Shown in pieces: positions 52,099 through 59,962 of a stretch of 59,962 bases of DNA. Within the stretch, counting starts at the first letter, position 1. Each line of letters begins with the position of its first letter. This DNA is from MADRE2 sp964397015. Lineage in GTDB: Bacteria > Desulfobacterota > Desulfobacteria > Desulfobacterales > Desulfobacteraceae. The notes under the pieces are model-generated. The model had not been told where the DNA came from. It saw only the letters and a list, made by a program, of their open reading frames with translations, and searched no databases. The stretch spans positions 1-59,962 of the forward strand of contig CAYNHL010000006.1 of the NCBI GenBank assembly GCA_964397015.1, in the 5' to 3' direction. The translations under genes were made by a program, and so were the position numbers.

Positions 52099-53541
52099 TC
52101 AAAGTTGTTTTCGTTTATTGGAAGGTAATATATTGAGTACCTTGCGGTATTTGGCAACTGTACGCCTGGCGATCAATATATTGGATTCCTTTAAAAGGGA
52201 TGAAATTTTTTCATCGCTCAGCGGATTTTCAGGGTCTTCATTGTCAATCATTATCTTGATTTTGTTTTTGACGCTCTCAGATGCTAAAGATTCTCCTGTC
52301 GTTCGTCCAATGGAAGAGTTGAAAAAATATTTCAATTCAAACAGTCCCTGTGGCGTATATGCGTATTTATTGGTAGTCACGCGGCTTATGGTGGATTCGT
52401 GCATGTTGATATCTTCTGCAATATCCTTGAGAATCAGCGGCCGAAGATAGGAAATACCCTTTTCAAAAAATTCTCTTTGAAATTTAATGATGCTTTCCAT
52501 CACAAGATATATGGTTTTCTGGCGCTGGTGAATGCTTTTTATAAGCCAGGATGCTGACTGCATTTTCTCATTGAGGTAATTTTTGGTCTCTTTGGGGATT
52601 TTGGTCCCCTTTGCCACGGCATCCTTGTAAAATCTGTTGATCCTGAGCTTGGGCAGCCCGTCATCGTTCATGACTATCTTGAATCCGTCTTCATGCTTGT
52701 ACACGTAAATATCAGGAATGATGTAGCTTGGTTCCTCGGTGTTGAATTTACGGCCCGGTTTGGGTTCGAGATACTGGATCACCTTCACCGCCGCCCTAAC
52801 CTCGTCCAGTGAAATATCGAGAGCTTTGGCAATTTTTTTGATGTTGCGGTTTTCAAGGGTTTTCAAGTGATCGGTGACAATTGCGGTCACTACCGGTGAA
52901 TCTATTCCAAGCTGCCTGATCTGGATCAGCAGCGATTCGGCAAGGGTTCTTGCACAAACGCCTGGCGGGTCGAACGACTGCATCAGAGTCAGTACAGGAT
53001 CGACAAGAGAGATATCAAAACCGCTTTCCTTTGCGATTTCTTCAAGTGTAACACACAGGTATCCATCCTGGTTCAGGTTGCCGATAATCAAACGTCCGAT
53101 GTCGATCTGAGTGCTGGAAAGCCCGTGCAGCATCAGCTGCCATCGAAGATGGTCCTCCAGGGTGGGCTTGCTGCTGGTGAACGCCTCGAAATTGGGAGTT
53201 TCTTTTGTTTCGGATTCCGTGTAGACCCGGCCGGTGGAGTTGTATTCATTGATATAGTTTTCCCAGTCAATGTCCTGCTTGACTTTTTCTTCAATGGTGA
53301 CTTCCTTGACCGGGGTTTCCTGGTTTTCATCTGAGGTGCCGGTGTCTTCGGTATCGGATTTGGAGCCGGGCTGTTCATCGAGAACAGCCTCCTCGATGGC
53401 CGGGTTCTGTTCCATTTCCTGCTGGATCATCTCGGCCAGTTCTATCCTGGACAGCTGCAGCAGTTTGATGGCCTGTTGAAGCTGCGGCGTCATAACCAGC
53501 TGCTGGGTCAATGTCAGATTTTGATGTAATCCAAGTTCCAT
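52099..53541 (-). CDS. rpoN: RNA polymerase sigma-54 factor
   Basis: Sigma-54 recognises -24/-12 promoters and needs enhancer-binding activators. The 480-residue protein shows the glutamine- and leucine-rich activator region (LTLTQQLVMTPQLQQAIKLLQ), an acidic linker (about 55-110), the core-binding domain and the C-terminal DNA-binding region with VTTNKYAYTPQGLFELKYFF and the RpoN box ARRTVAKYRK (458-467). It starts one base after lptB. I did not find a convincing -24/-12 promoter in the intergenic regions I checked. Confidence 0.97.
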   Translation of the reverse strand: MELGLHQNLTLTQQLVMTPQLQQAIKLLQLSRIELAEMIQQEMEQNPAIEEAVLDEQPGSKSDTEDTGTSDENQETPVKEVTIEEKVKQDIDWENYINEYNSTGRVYTESETKETPNFEAFTSSKPTLEDHLRWQLMLHGLSSTQIDIGRLIIGNLNQDGYLCVTLEEIAKESGFDISLVDPVLTLMQSFDPPGVCARTLAESLLIQIRQLGIDSPVVTAIVTDHLKTLENRNIKKIAKALDISLDEVRAAVKVIQYLEPKPGRKFNTEEPSYIIPDIYVYKHEDGFKIVMNDDGLPKLRINRFYKDAVAKGTKIPKETKNYLNEKMQSASWLIKSIHQRQKTIYLVMESIIKFQREFFEKGISYLRPLILKDIAEDINMHESTISRVTTNKYAYTPQGLFELKYFFNSSIGRTTGESLASESVKNKIKIMIDNEDPENPLSDEKISSLLKESNILIARRTVAKYRKVLNILPSNKRKQL

Positions 53542-53542
53542 A

Positions 53543-54265
53543 TCAGAGTTTAAAATGTTCCCCTAAATAAATTTGTCTGGCCGTCCGGCTTGAAATAATG
53601 GTGTCAGGGTCTCCGGATTCGATCACTTTTCCCTTGTTCATTATATAGGCATGGTTGCACACGCCGAGAGTCTCGCGCACATTATGATCGGAGATCAGAA
53701 TGCCGATGTTTTTTTTCGTCAGCTGGCTGATAATCTGCTGGATATCGATGACTGCCAGAGGATCGATACCGGCAAAGGGTTCGTCCAGTAAAATGAACAG
53801 AGGATCGGTGGCCAGAACCCTTGAAATTTCAAGCCTACGCCTTTCTCCTCCCGAAAGCAGGCTGGCTTTCTGACTGGAGAGGTGAAGAATGCCCAGCTCC
53901 TGCATGACCATTTCCGCCCTGGTGTGAATATCGGTTCCGTTTCGGGGCAGTACCTCGAGTATGGCTGTGATGTTTTCCTTTACCGACAGTTTTTTGAAAA
54001 TGGAGGATTCCTGGGGCAGGTAGCCGATACCCTTGCGGGCACGGATATACATGGGAGAGTAGGTGATATCTTCATCCCCGACAAATACCTGGCCCTCGTC
54101 CGGCTGGATGATGCCGGTCGCCATATAGAAGGTGGTGGTCTTTCCAGCGCCGTTTGGGCCAAGCAGCCCTGTAACCTGACCGGGTCTGACCGAAAGGCTC
54201 ACGTGGTCGACAACGATTTTATCGTTATATGTCTTTACGAGATTTTTTAGTATCAGGTCAGTCAT
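53543..54265 (-). CDS. lptB: LPS export ABC transporter ATPase LptB
   Basis: LptB powers extraction of lipopolysaccharide from the inner membrane together with LptFG. The 240-residue ATPase has Walker A GPNGAGKTT, the Q-loop GYLPQESSIFKKL, signature LSGGERRRLEISRVL, Walker B LLDEPFAGIDP and the switch SDHNVRE. It lies 25 bases after lptA and one base before rpoN. LptF and LptG genes are not in the window. Confidence 0.96.
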   Translation of the reverse strand: MTDLILKNLVKTYNDKIVVDHVSLSVRPGQVTGLLGPNGAGKTTTFYMATGIIQPDEGQVFVGDEDITYSPMYIRARKGIGYLPQESSIFKKLSVKENITAILEVLPRNGTDIHTRAEMVMQELGILHLSSQKASLLSGGERRRLEISRVLATDPLFILLDEPFAGIDPLAVIDIQQIISQLTKKNIGILISDHNVRETLGVCNHAYIMNKGKVIESGDPDTIISSRTARQIYLGEHFKL

Positions 54266-54290
54266 TGTTTTTTAATTATTGGCTTTCCTT

Positions 54291-54824
54291 TTAGTCTTCA
54301 GGATTGAACACAGCTTCGACACGGCTGGTCTGCCCGCCCTGGACAATTACCTGGTCTGTTTTCTGGTAAACAGTTATTTTTTCCCCTGTTACAAAACTGG
54401 TCCCGGTCGTGACCCTGGGGGTGCCGCCCGTCAATACAAGGGTCTGGTCCGCTGCCGTGAATACCGCCTTGTCGGCATAGGCTTTGCGGTCCTGTGCCGA
54501 ATAGATTACGTTCCCCTGGGCAATGATTTTTTCGATCTGGTTCTGTTCTGGTTCAGCTTTGGTTGAACCGTCGGAACTGTCAAAATAAATGATAAGATTA
54601 TCGGCGTTTATAACGGCATTCTGGTAGTGCACCACCACGTTGCCGCTGAATTCTGCCTGGGTATCGTCCTGCCTGGCCGTCATTTTGTCGGAACTTATTT
54701 TGATGCTTCCGGATTTGCCGGTTTCGGCAATGCAGACGACTGCCATGCCGATGACAAGCCATGTCAGGATCAGGGCGAAACGCCATGCCGGTATATCTGG
54801 TTTAGAAAAGGTGAATCTTGTCAC
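54291..54824 (-). CDS. lptA: LPS periplasmic bridge protein LptA
   Basis: LptA forms the periplasmic bridge that carries LPS to the outer membrane. The 177-residue protein has an N-terminal hydrophobic signal or anchor (about 15-33) and an OstA-type beta-jellyroll (SDKMTARQDDTQAEFSGNVVV, IIAQGNVIY, KAVFTAADQTLVLTGG, GEKITVYQKTDQVIVQGG). Its start overlaps the lptC end by 23 bases, so the two are coupled. Confidence 0.9.
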   Translation of the reverse strand: MTRFTFSKPDIPAWRFALILTWLVIGMAVVCIAETGKSGSIKISSDKMTARQDDTQAEFSGNVVVHYQNAVINADNLIIYFDSSDGSTKAEPEQNQIEKIIAQGNVIYSAQDRKAYADKAVFTAADQTLVLTGGTPRVTTGTSFVTGEKITVYQKTDQVIVQGGQTSRVEAVFNPED

Positions 54825-55389
54825 TGAAATTTCCTTTTACCCTTCCTTCTAGCACGATGGTCCGGGTGTTGAGTTCTGTTTTCATGGAATCCGCTTCAAT
54901 AAAAGCATCCTGGTTTTCAACCGTCACGTGACTTTCGGTATATATTATATGTTCTTTTTTTTTATAATGCAATGTTTTGGTTCTCAGCCGGGCCGATTCA
55001 TAATCCACAACGACATTCTCGTAAAAGGAAACATCCATTGTCTTTGTGTTTAAAACGCCCCTGGGGGCTGATACCTCTATAGCCTGCATGTCACTGGCAT
55101 AATAGCGGATACTGACATCTGTCATGGTGGCGCTGTTTTGTCTGGTGGTCAGCCTGGCGGAAGATGCGGTGAGTTCAAACTGAAGCTGTCCGTCTTTTTT
55201 CGAGAGCTGGTCAAAGGGCACAATGGTCAAATCGGCCGAGGTGTCAATGGCAATATCTTTTATTTCAATGGGCTGTGCCAGGCGTTTTTTTACAAGATAG
55301 GCAGCTCCTATGGCACATGCTGCAAGAATGATCATGAAAATCATGACGGTCTTTACCCGTCGTGACTTTGATACAGCGGCACGGGTCAT
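54802..55389 (-). CDS. lptC: LPS export protein LptC
   Basis: LptC anchors the LPS bridge to the inner-membrane transporter. The protein (195 residues from the chosen start) has one N-terminal membrane helix (about 12-33) and a beta-jellyroll that includes ISIRYYASD-like and GVLNTKTMDVSFYENVVVDY segments. The ATG at 55389 overlaps the kdsC stop as ATGA; the frame is open further upstream, but that start would lie deep inside kdsC. The order kdsC-lptC-lptA-lptB supports the call. Confidence 0.9.
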   Translation of the reverse strand: MTRAAVSKSRRVKTVMIFMIILAACAIGAAYLVKKRLAQPIEIKDIAIDTSADLTIVPFDQLSKKDGQLQFELTASSARLTTRQNSATMTDVSIRYYASDMQAIEVSAPRGVLNTKTMDVSFYENVVVDYESARLRTKTLHYKKKEHIIYTESHVTVENQDAFIEADSMKTELNTRTIVLEGRVKGNFSDKIHLF

Positions 55390-55907
55390 GGCAGGTATCC
55401 GGACACGATCCGGTCCCAAAGTCCCCTGGCTTTCAGGATTGCTTCGCATATTTCACGGACAGCACCTTTGCCGCCGGGATTTTCAGTAACGAAATCAGCA
55501 TGGATCCGGACCTCTTTCGGGGCATCTGCAACGCATATCCCGATCCCGACCTGCTTGATCACCGGCAGGTCCGGCAGGTCATCGCCTATATATGCCACCT
55601 GTGACAGGGGAAGATCGAAACGCCTGATTATGGCTTTCAATGCCCTTGCCTTGTCCTTGACCCCGTCAAAAACCAGATTGATTCCAAGGTTGTCGCAGCG
55701 GTGGATCAATGCCTGCGATCTTCTGCCGGTTATGATGCCGACATGGATTCCGTTGTCCATGAGCATTCTCAATCCCAGGCCGTCTTTTGCGTCAAAAGCC
55801 TTGATCTGCTCCGAGCTGTCCGTATAGATTATCCTGCCGTCTGTGAGGACACCGTCCACATCCATGAGCAGCAGTTGAATACAGTCAAAGGAAAGGGGCA
55901 TGGTCAT
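55386..55907 (-). CDS. kdsC: 3-deoxy-D-manno-octulosonate 8-phosphate phosphatase
   Basis: KdsC dephosphorylates KDO 8-phosphate to KDO, an LPS core sugar. The 173-residue HAD-type C0 phosphatase has the nucleophile motif LLMDVDGVLTDG (about 13-24), GIITGRRSQA and AYIGDDLPDLPVI. Its ATG overlaps the kdsA stop (ATGA) and its stop overlaps the lptC start, so the three are tightly coupled. Confidence 0.95.
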   Translation of the reverse strand: MTMPLSFDCIQLLLMDVDGVLTDGRIIYTDSSEQIKAFDAKDGLGLRMLMDNGIHVGIITGRRSQALIHRCDNLGINLVFDGVKDKARALKAIIRRFDLPLSQVAYIGDDLPDLPVIKQVGIGICVADAPKEVRIHADFVTENPGGKGAVREICEAILKARGLWDRIVSGYLP

Positions 55908-56719
55908 TCTCCTGCTGCTTTGGCAATGCGGATAAGCCGGGTCAAAAGGGGCCTGACCTGATCCAGGGGCAGCGAGTTGGGTCCGTCACACAATGCCCTG
56001 TCAGGGTCCGGGTGGGTTTCGATGAACAGCCCGTCAACGCCTGCTGCAATGGCAGCCCTTGACAGGACAGGCACAAAACTGCGGTCACCTGAAGAGGTTG
56101 TCTTCCCCCCGCCCGGCAGCTGGACTGAATGGGTGGCATCGAAAATACATGGGATGCCAAGGTCTTTGAGGATTTGAACAGACCTGAAATCCACCACAAG
56201 GTTGTTGTATCCGAAACTGGAGCCTCGTTCGGTAATGCTGTAAGCTGTGCAGCCGGCAGATTTTGCCTTGTTGATGATATGCCTGCATTCAAAAGGTGAC
56301 AGGAACTGGCCTTTTTTGATGTTGACAGGGCGCCCTGTGCGGGCCGCCGCCATGACAAGATCGGTCTGGCGGCACAAAAAAGCGGGAATCTGGAGAATGT
56401 CCAGGACCTTTGCCGCACCGGCTGCCTGCTCTGCCGTATGGATATCTGAAATAACCTGCAGTCCCAGGTCCTGTTTGATGCCGGAAAGGATATCGAGGCC
56501 TTTTTCAAATCCCGGGCCGCGGTAAGATTGAATGTCACTGCGGTTGGCCTTGTCGAAAGAAGCCTTGAAAAACAAGCGGATCCCGAGTTCCATGGAAATG
56601 GTTTTGAGTTCCCGGGCGATGAAACGTGTGGTCTCGACATCTTCGATAACACAGGGGCCGGCAATCAGAAAAAAAGGAGCGCTTTTCTCGCTGCTGGCAT
56701 TTACAAAAACATTGTCCAT
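55904..56719 (-). CDS. kdsA: 3-deoxy-8-phosphooctulonate synthase
   Basis: KdsA condenses arabinose 5-phosphate with phosphoenolpyruvate to KDO 8-phosphate. The protein (about 271 residues) has LIAGPCVIED, FKASFDKANRSDIQSYRGPG, SDIHTAEQ, the CRQTDLVMAAARTG region, NIKKGQFLSP and FDATHSVQLPGG. Two ATGs are possible; AAGGG fits the one at 56719 better than that at 56728, which it touches. This is the first gene of the kds-lpt-rpoN locus; the 176-base gap to the divergent peptidase gene should hold the promoter, but I see no clear consensus there. Confidence 0.95.
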   Translation of the reverse strand: MDNVFVNASSEKSAPFFLIAGPCVIEDVETTRFIARELKTISMELGIRLFFKASFDKANRSDIQSYRGPGFEKGLDILSGIKQDLGLQVISDIHTAEQAAGAAKVLDILQIPAFLCRQTDLVMAAARTGRPVNIKKGQFLSPFECRHIINKAKSAGCTAYSITERGSSFGYNNLVVDFRSVQILKDLGIPCIFDATHSVQLPGGGKTTSSGDRSFVPVLSRAAIAAGVDGLFIETHPDPDRALCDGPNSLPLDQVRPLLTRLIRIAKAAGE

Positions 56720-56895
56720 AATAGTCATCCCTTGATGTGCCAGGGTTTCAAGTTGGTAAAATCCGGCATCAACCTATCCCGGGTCAGGGCAAAAGTCAAG
56801 AATGTAAAATAACTTGATATGTTGGTCTCAAGCTGTTATTTTACCATGGTTTCAACTTGTATGAAATCATAAGGTGCAGTAAAAAGAGGATCTTG

Positions 56896-58275
56896 ATGAA
56901 AAGACTGGTAGTATTCGCGGTAATTGTGGCAGGCTTTGTTTTATGTGTCATGGTATTGTTTCAAAAGCTCGAAGGCAGGGAGCCTGTTATCGATGTCACG
57001 CTGCCCAGCCTGTACCTGAAAAAAGAGTACCAGATGGACCTGGAAATCACGGACAGGGGTTCGGGGTTAAGATCGCTGCGTGTAGCCCTGATACAACAGA
57101 ACAATGAAACCGTTCTGCTGGAAAAAAAATACCCCTCCGACGGCATACTCGGTTTTTTCAACACCCAGAAACAGATGTCAGACAAGGTTTTGATTCCGGT
57201 CGAATCCTGGCGGTACGGTATGACGGATGGAGAGGCCAGAATACAGATCAAGGTGACGGACAACTCCTGGAGAGGCTGGAACAAAGGTAACCAGGCCTTT
57301 ATCGAAAAAGAGGTTGTCATAGACACCAAACCGCCCAGAATACAGATTCTCAGCCGGCAGCACAATGTCGAAAAAGGCGGGTCCGGGCTGGTTATATACG
57401 AGGTATTCGAGGATGAAGTTAAGACAGGTGTAATGGTTGGGGATCATTTTTTTCCCGGAGGGCCGGGACTGTTCACGGATTCCAATATTCACAGCACCTT
57501 TTTCGCTCTCGATTATTCCAAGGGACCGGGCACGAGCCTGGCTGTGGTGGCAACTGACATTGCAGGCAACCAGACAAGGCGGGGATTTCACCATTACATC
57601 CGGGATGCGGATTTCAAGACCGATGTGCTCAATATTTCCGACAATTTCCTGGAACTGGTCATCGAAGGGTTTGATACCGGCGGCAAGGCCATTGTTTCTT
57701 CCGGGCCTGACAGCCGGCTGCTGGACAAGTTTCTTTACATCAATTCAGAACTTCGAAAACAGAACAATGAAACCATACTTTCAAAAGGAAAATTGACACA
57801 AAATGTCAAGATGTGGGAAGGCGGGTTCCTGCAGCTGCCCAATTCCGCACGAAGAGCTTCTTTTGCCGATCACAGGACCTACAGGCATAATGGAAAAGAT
57901 ATCGGAAAAGCCGTGCACTTAGGTGTTGATCTTGCTTCTGTAGCCAATGCCGAGATTCCGGCAGCAAATTCAGGAAAAGTTGTTTTTACAGGATTCGAAG
58001 GGATTTTCGGTAACAGCGTGGTCATCGATCACGGATTCGGCCTGATGAGCCTGTACGCCCATCTGAATGAAATTCATGTTGAAAAGGACATGATGGTAAA
58101 AAAAGGGGTCATAATCGGAAGAACCGGTATGACCGGGCTTGCCGGCGGGGATCATCTTCATTTTTCCATGATGGTGCATGATGTATTTGTCAATCCCATG
58201 GAGTGGTGGGACCCTTCCTGGATCGAAAACAATATCATGTCCAAGATCCAGAACGTACGGCAGAGAAGCCAGTAA
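56896..58275 (+). CDS. LytM/M23-family peptidase, membrane anchored
   Basis: This is an envelope peptidase of about 459 residues. One N-terminal membrane helix (about 2-22) is followed by roughly 300 residues of beta-rich sequence, perhaps immunoglobulin-like, and then a C-terminal M23 domain (about 345-440). The domain has the zinc residues in HLGVDLA and HLHFSMM, along with IDHGFGLMSLYAHL, so an active peptidoglycan endopeptidase is likely. AGGA precedes the ATG at 56896; the frame opens at 56857. The DUF39 gene follows after 22 bases. Confidence 0.85.
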   Translation: MKRLVVFAVIVAGFVLCVMVLFQKLEGREPVIDVTLPSLYLKKEYQMDLEITDRGSGLRSLRVALIQQNNETVLLEKKYPSDGILGFFNTQKQMSDKVLIPVESWRYGMTDGEARIQIKVTDNSWRGWNKGNQAFIEKEVVIDTKPPRIQILSRQHNVEKGGSGLVIYEVFEDEVKTGVMVGDHFFPGGPGLFTDSNIHSTFFALDYSKGPGTSLAVVATDIAGNQTRRGFHHYIRDADFKTDVLNISDNFLELVIEGFDTGGKAIVSSGPDSRLLDKFLYINSELRKQNNETILSKGKLTQNVKMWEGGFLQLPNSARRASFADHRTYRHNGKDIGKAVHLGVDLASVANAEIPAANSGKVVFTGFEGIFGNSVVIDHGFGLMSLYAHLNEIHVEKDMMVKKGVIIGRTGMTGLAGGDHLHFSMMVHDVFVNPMEWWDPSWIENNIMSKIQNVRQRSQ

Positions 58276-58297
58276 ACCTGTTCTTTTAAGGATAGTC

Positions 58298-59464
58298 ATG
58301 AGCCTGCATAAAGTCACCAAAACCTATGATGAGATCAATGACCGCATCCGCCAGGGAAAGGCGGTAGTGGTCACTGCCGAAGAAATTGTCGATATTGCCA
58401 GGACCGAAGGGGTCAAGGAGGCGGCACGGAGAGTAGACGTGGTCACTACCGGGACTTTTGCCCCCATGTGTTCATCAGGGGTATTCATCAATATAGGTCA
58501 ATCAAAACCCCTTGTCCGCACCACGCGTACATTGATCAACAATGTCCTGGCCTATTCAGGTATCGCAGCGGTTGACTGTTATATCGGCGCAACCCAGACC
58601 TGCGAGGATGACCCTTTGAACAAGCGTCATCCAGGAGATTTCAATTATGGCGGAGGCCATGTCATCCAGGATCTGGTTGCCGGCAGACCTGTCGAAATTG
58701 TGGCCGAAAGCTATGGTACGGACTGCTACCCCAACCGCAGCATACGCAAGGTTGTCACGTTAAAGGAACTGCCCAACGCTATTTTGTGCAATCCCCGCAA
58801 TGCATACCAGAATTACAACTGTGCCGTAAACCGGTCGGACAAAATCAAGTACACCTACATGGGCACCTTGAAACCCAATATGGGAAATGCAAATTATTCC
58901 ACCTCCGGCGAATTGAGCCCCCTGTTCAATGACCCGTATCTGCGGACCATCGGTGTGGGAACCCGGATTTTTCTGGGCGGGGCCCAGGGATTCGTGACCT
59001 GGACCGGTACCCAGCATAAAAGTGATGTTGAGCGGACCCTGTCCGGGGCGCCACTCACCCCTGCCGGCACATTGTCGGTGATCGGAGATTTAAAGATGAT
59101 GTCCCCTGAATGGCTGGTAGGCCAGAGCATACGGGGGTACGGATGTTCGTTGTCTGTGGGTATCGGTATTCCCATTCCTATCCTGGATGAAGATATGCTG
59201 AAATTTACCGCTGTTTCGGACGAAGAACTTTTCACCCAGGTGATCGATTACGGTTATGACTATCCCGAGGGCAACGCCCGAAGCTACGGGCAGGTCAGTT
59301 ATGCTGAACTCAAAAGCGGGATCATAACGATCAGGGAAAAGAAAATTCCCACTGTGCCGCTTTCCAGCATGATCAAGGCCCGGAAAATTGCCGACCTTTT
59401 GAAAAAATCCATCCGGAAAGGCGCATTCCTGCTCGGAGAACCCCAGCAGCTGTTCTCTTCCTGA
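58298..59464 (+). CDS. DUF39 homocysteine biosynthesis protein (aspartate semialdehyde sulfurtransferase)
   Basis: This is a 388-residue DUF39/COG1900 protein. In methanogens and sulfate reducers this family takes part in making homocysteine directly from aspartate semialdehyde and sulfide. Visible features are conserved cysteines in APMCSSGVF, TQTCEDDP and SYGTDCYPNRS, a glycine-rich FNYGGGHV and the family's C-terminal IREKKIPTVPLSS. The C-terminal CBS domains seen in methanogen homologues are absent. The frame is open from 58178, but AAGGA before the ATG at 58298 decides the start. The NIL/ferredoxin partner is not adjacent. Confidence 0.85.
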   Translation: MSLHKVTKTYDEINDRIRQGKAVVVTAEEIVDIARTEGVKEAARRVDVVTTGTFAPMCSSGVFINIGQSKPLVRTTRTLINNVLAYSGIAAVDCYIGATQTCEDDPLNKRHPGDFNYGGGHVIQDLVAGRPVEIVAESYGTDCYPNRSIRKVVTLKELPNAILCNPRNAYQNYNCAVNRSDKIKYTYMGTLKPNMGNANYSTSGELSPLFNDPYLRTIGVGTRIFLGGAQGFVTWTGTQHKSDVERTLSGAPLTPAGTLSVIGDLKMMSPEWLVGQSIRGYGCSLSVGIGIPIPILDEDMLKFTAVSDEELFTQVIDYGYDYPEGNARSYGQVSYAELKSGIITIREKKIPTVPLSSMIKARKIADLLKKSIRKGAFLLGEPQQLFSS

Positions 59465-59502
59465 ATTTACACTTACCTTAAACAAAGATTGATGTGTACG
59501 TG

Positions 59503-59962
59503 ATGGCAAAAACAAAAACCAAGAAAAATGTCTGGCGTGAAAATATAGAAGCCATTGTAATTGCAGTCCTGATCGCCCTGTTTATAAGAGCTTTTTTTGT
59601 CCAGGCGTTCAAGATTCCATCAGGTTCCATGAAAGACACCCTGCTCATCGGCGACCAGATCCTGGTCAACAAGTTCATTTACGGGGTCAAGATACCTTTT
59701 ACCGACGGCAGGGTCCTTATTCCCTACAAGACGCCGGATCGGCGGGATATCATCGTTTTCAAGTTTCCTGAAAATCCAAAGATAGATTATATAAAGCGTG
59801 TTATCGGGGTGCCGGGCGACAGGGTCAAGATTGTTGACAAGCAGCTTTACCTGAACGGTAAACCCGTCAGGGATGAAGAGTATGCGGTTTACAAAGACGA
59901 TACCGTACTCCCATTTCACCCGAGAGCCATGGACCACTTCGCCAAGCCCCTCAAGGACGCCG
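59503..59962 (+). CDS. lepB: Signal peptidase I, truncated by the window end
   Basis: LepB cleaves signal peptides from exported proteins at the outer face of the inner membrane. The first 153 codons are present; the gene continues past the window. A lysine-rich start and one membrane helix (about 15-33) precede the catalytic serine in IPSGSM (Ser42) and the general-base lysine in DYIKRVIGVPGD (Lys98). The ribosome site is weak; a GTG directly before the ATG is an alternative. It follows the DUF39 gene by 38 bases. Confidence 0.92.
   Translation, partial: MAKTKTKKNVWRENIEAIVIAVLIALFIRAFFVQAFKIPSGSMKDTLLIGDQILVNKFIYGVKIPFTDGRVLIPYKTPDRRDIIVFKFPENPKIDYIKRVIGVPGDRVKIVDKQLYLNGKPVRDEEYAVYKDDTVLPFHPRAMDHFAKPLKDA

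Noticed and set aside
1..59962. CRISPR arrays, prophage, insertion sequences or defence islands
   Set aside because: I looked for direct repeats with regular spacing, transposase or integrase motifs and toxin-antitoxin pairs, and found none that I could support.

Overview
The window looks like a chromosomal segment of a strictly anaerobic sulfate- or sulfur-reducing bacterium of the Desulfobacterota, most likely a relative of the Desulfobacteraceae. This rests on gene content: the siroheme-dependent heme pathway (AhbC, AhbD), a DUF39 homocysteine-biosynthesis protein, sulfoacetaldehyde acetyltransferase, a pyrophosphate-type phosphofructokinase, a tetraheme cytochrome c and a heme-c chemoreceptor, next to a Gram-negative Lpt/Kdo envelope locus. 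I see no transposase, integrase, CRISPR array or prophage gene. The only RNA gene I can support is one tRNA-Leu.

Layout. 1-4.4 kb: Xsc, a DUF2147 protein and a PAS histidine kinase. 4.4-12.9 kb (minus strand): a branched-chain amino acid operon ilvD-ilvB-ilvN-ilvC-cimA-leuA. It is preceded by an unannotated 27-codon leader peptide rich in Ile/Leu/Val codons and a strong terminator placed directly before ilvD, which is a textbook attenuator layout. 12.9-16.7 kb: a BarA-type hybrid kinase overlapping a response regulator with TPR-like repeats. 16.7-18.6 kb (minus): a ParM-like actin followed by LarB. 18.8-20.5 kb: cmoA-cmoB for tRNA wobble uridine modification. 20.5-25.2 kb: a metallo-beta-lactamase-fold protein, a histidine phosphatase and a large fusion of an MrfA-like helicase with a DEDD exonuclease. 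25.2-27.4 kb: a tetraheme cytochrome c in an operon with a chemoreceptor that carries its own CxxCH motif. 27.4-36 kb: murJ, a UbiD decarboxylase, a DUF374 acyltransferase, a REC-HATPase protein, a nitroreductase, a LysE exporter and ftsY.

36-42.3 kb: two unrecognised membrane proteins, a bile acid:sodium symporter-family protein, a diguanylate cyclase and, 9 bases after it, a PPi-type phosphofructokinase. 42.2-47.3 kb (minus): a ClpX-like unfoldase without a zinc domain, overlapping ahbC, then hemB and ahbD. 47.5-56.7 kb (minus): a dense locus kdsA-kdsC-lptC-lptA-lptB-rpoN-hpf-ptsN-rapZ-EIIA(Man), then gap-tpiA-secG-tRNA-Leu(GAG). 56.9-60 kb: a LytM/M23 peptidase, the DUF39 protein and a truncated signal peptidase I gene that runs off the end.

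The points I find most worth following are the ilv attenuator, the ClpX-like/heme operon, the helicase-exonuclease fusion, the cytochrome/heme-chemoreceptor pair and the ParM-like/LarB pair. Gene families are assigned from motifs and recalled family sequences, without any database search.
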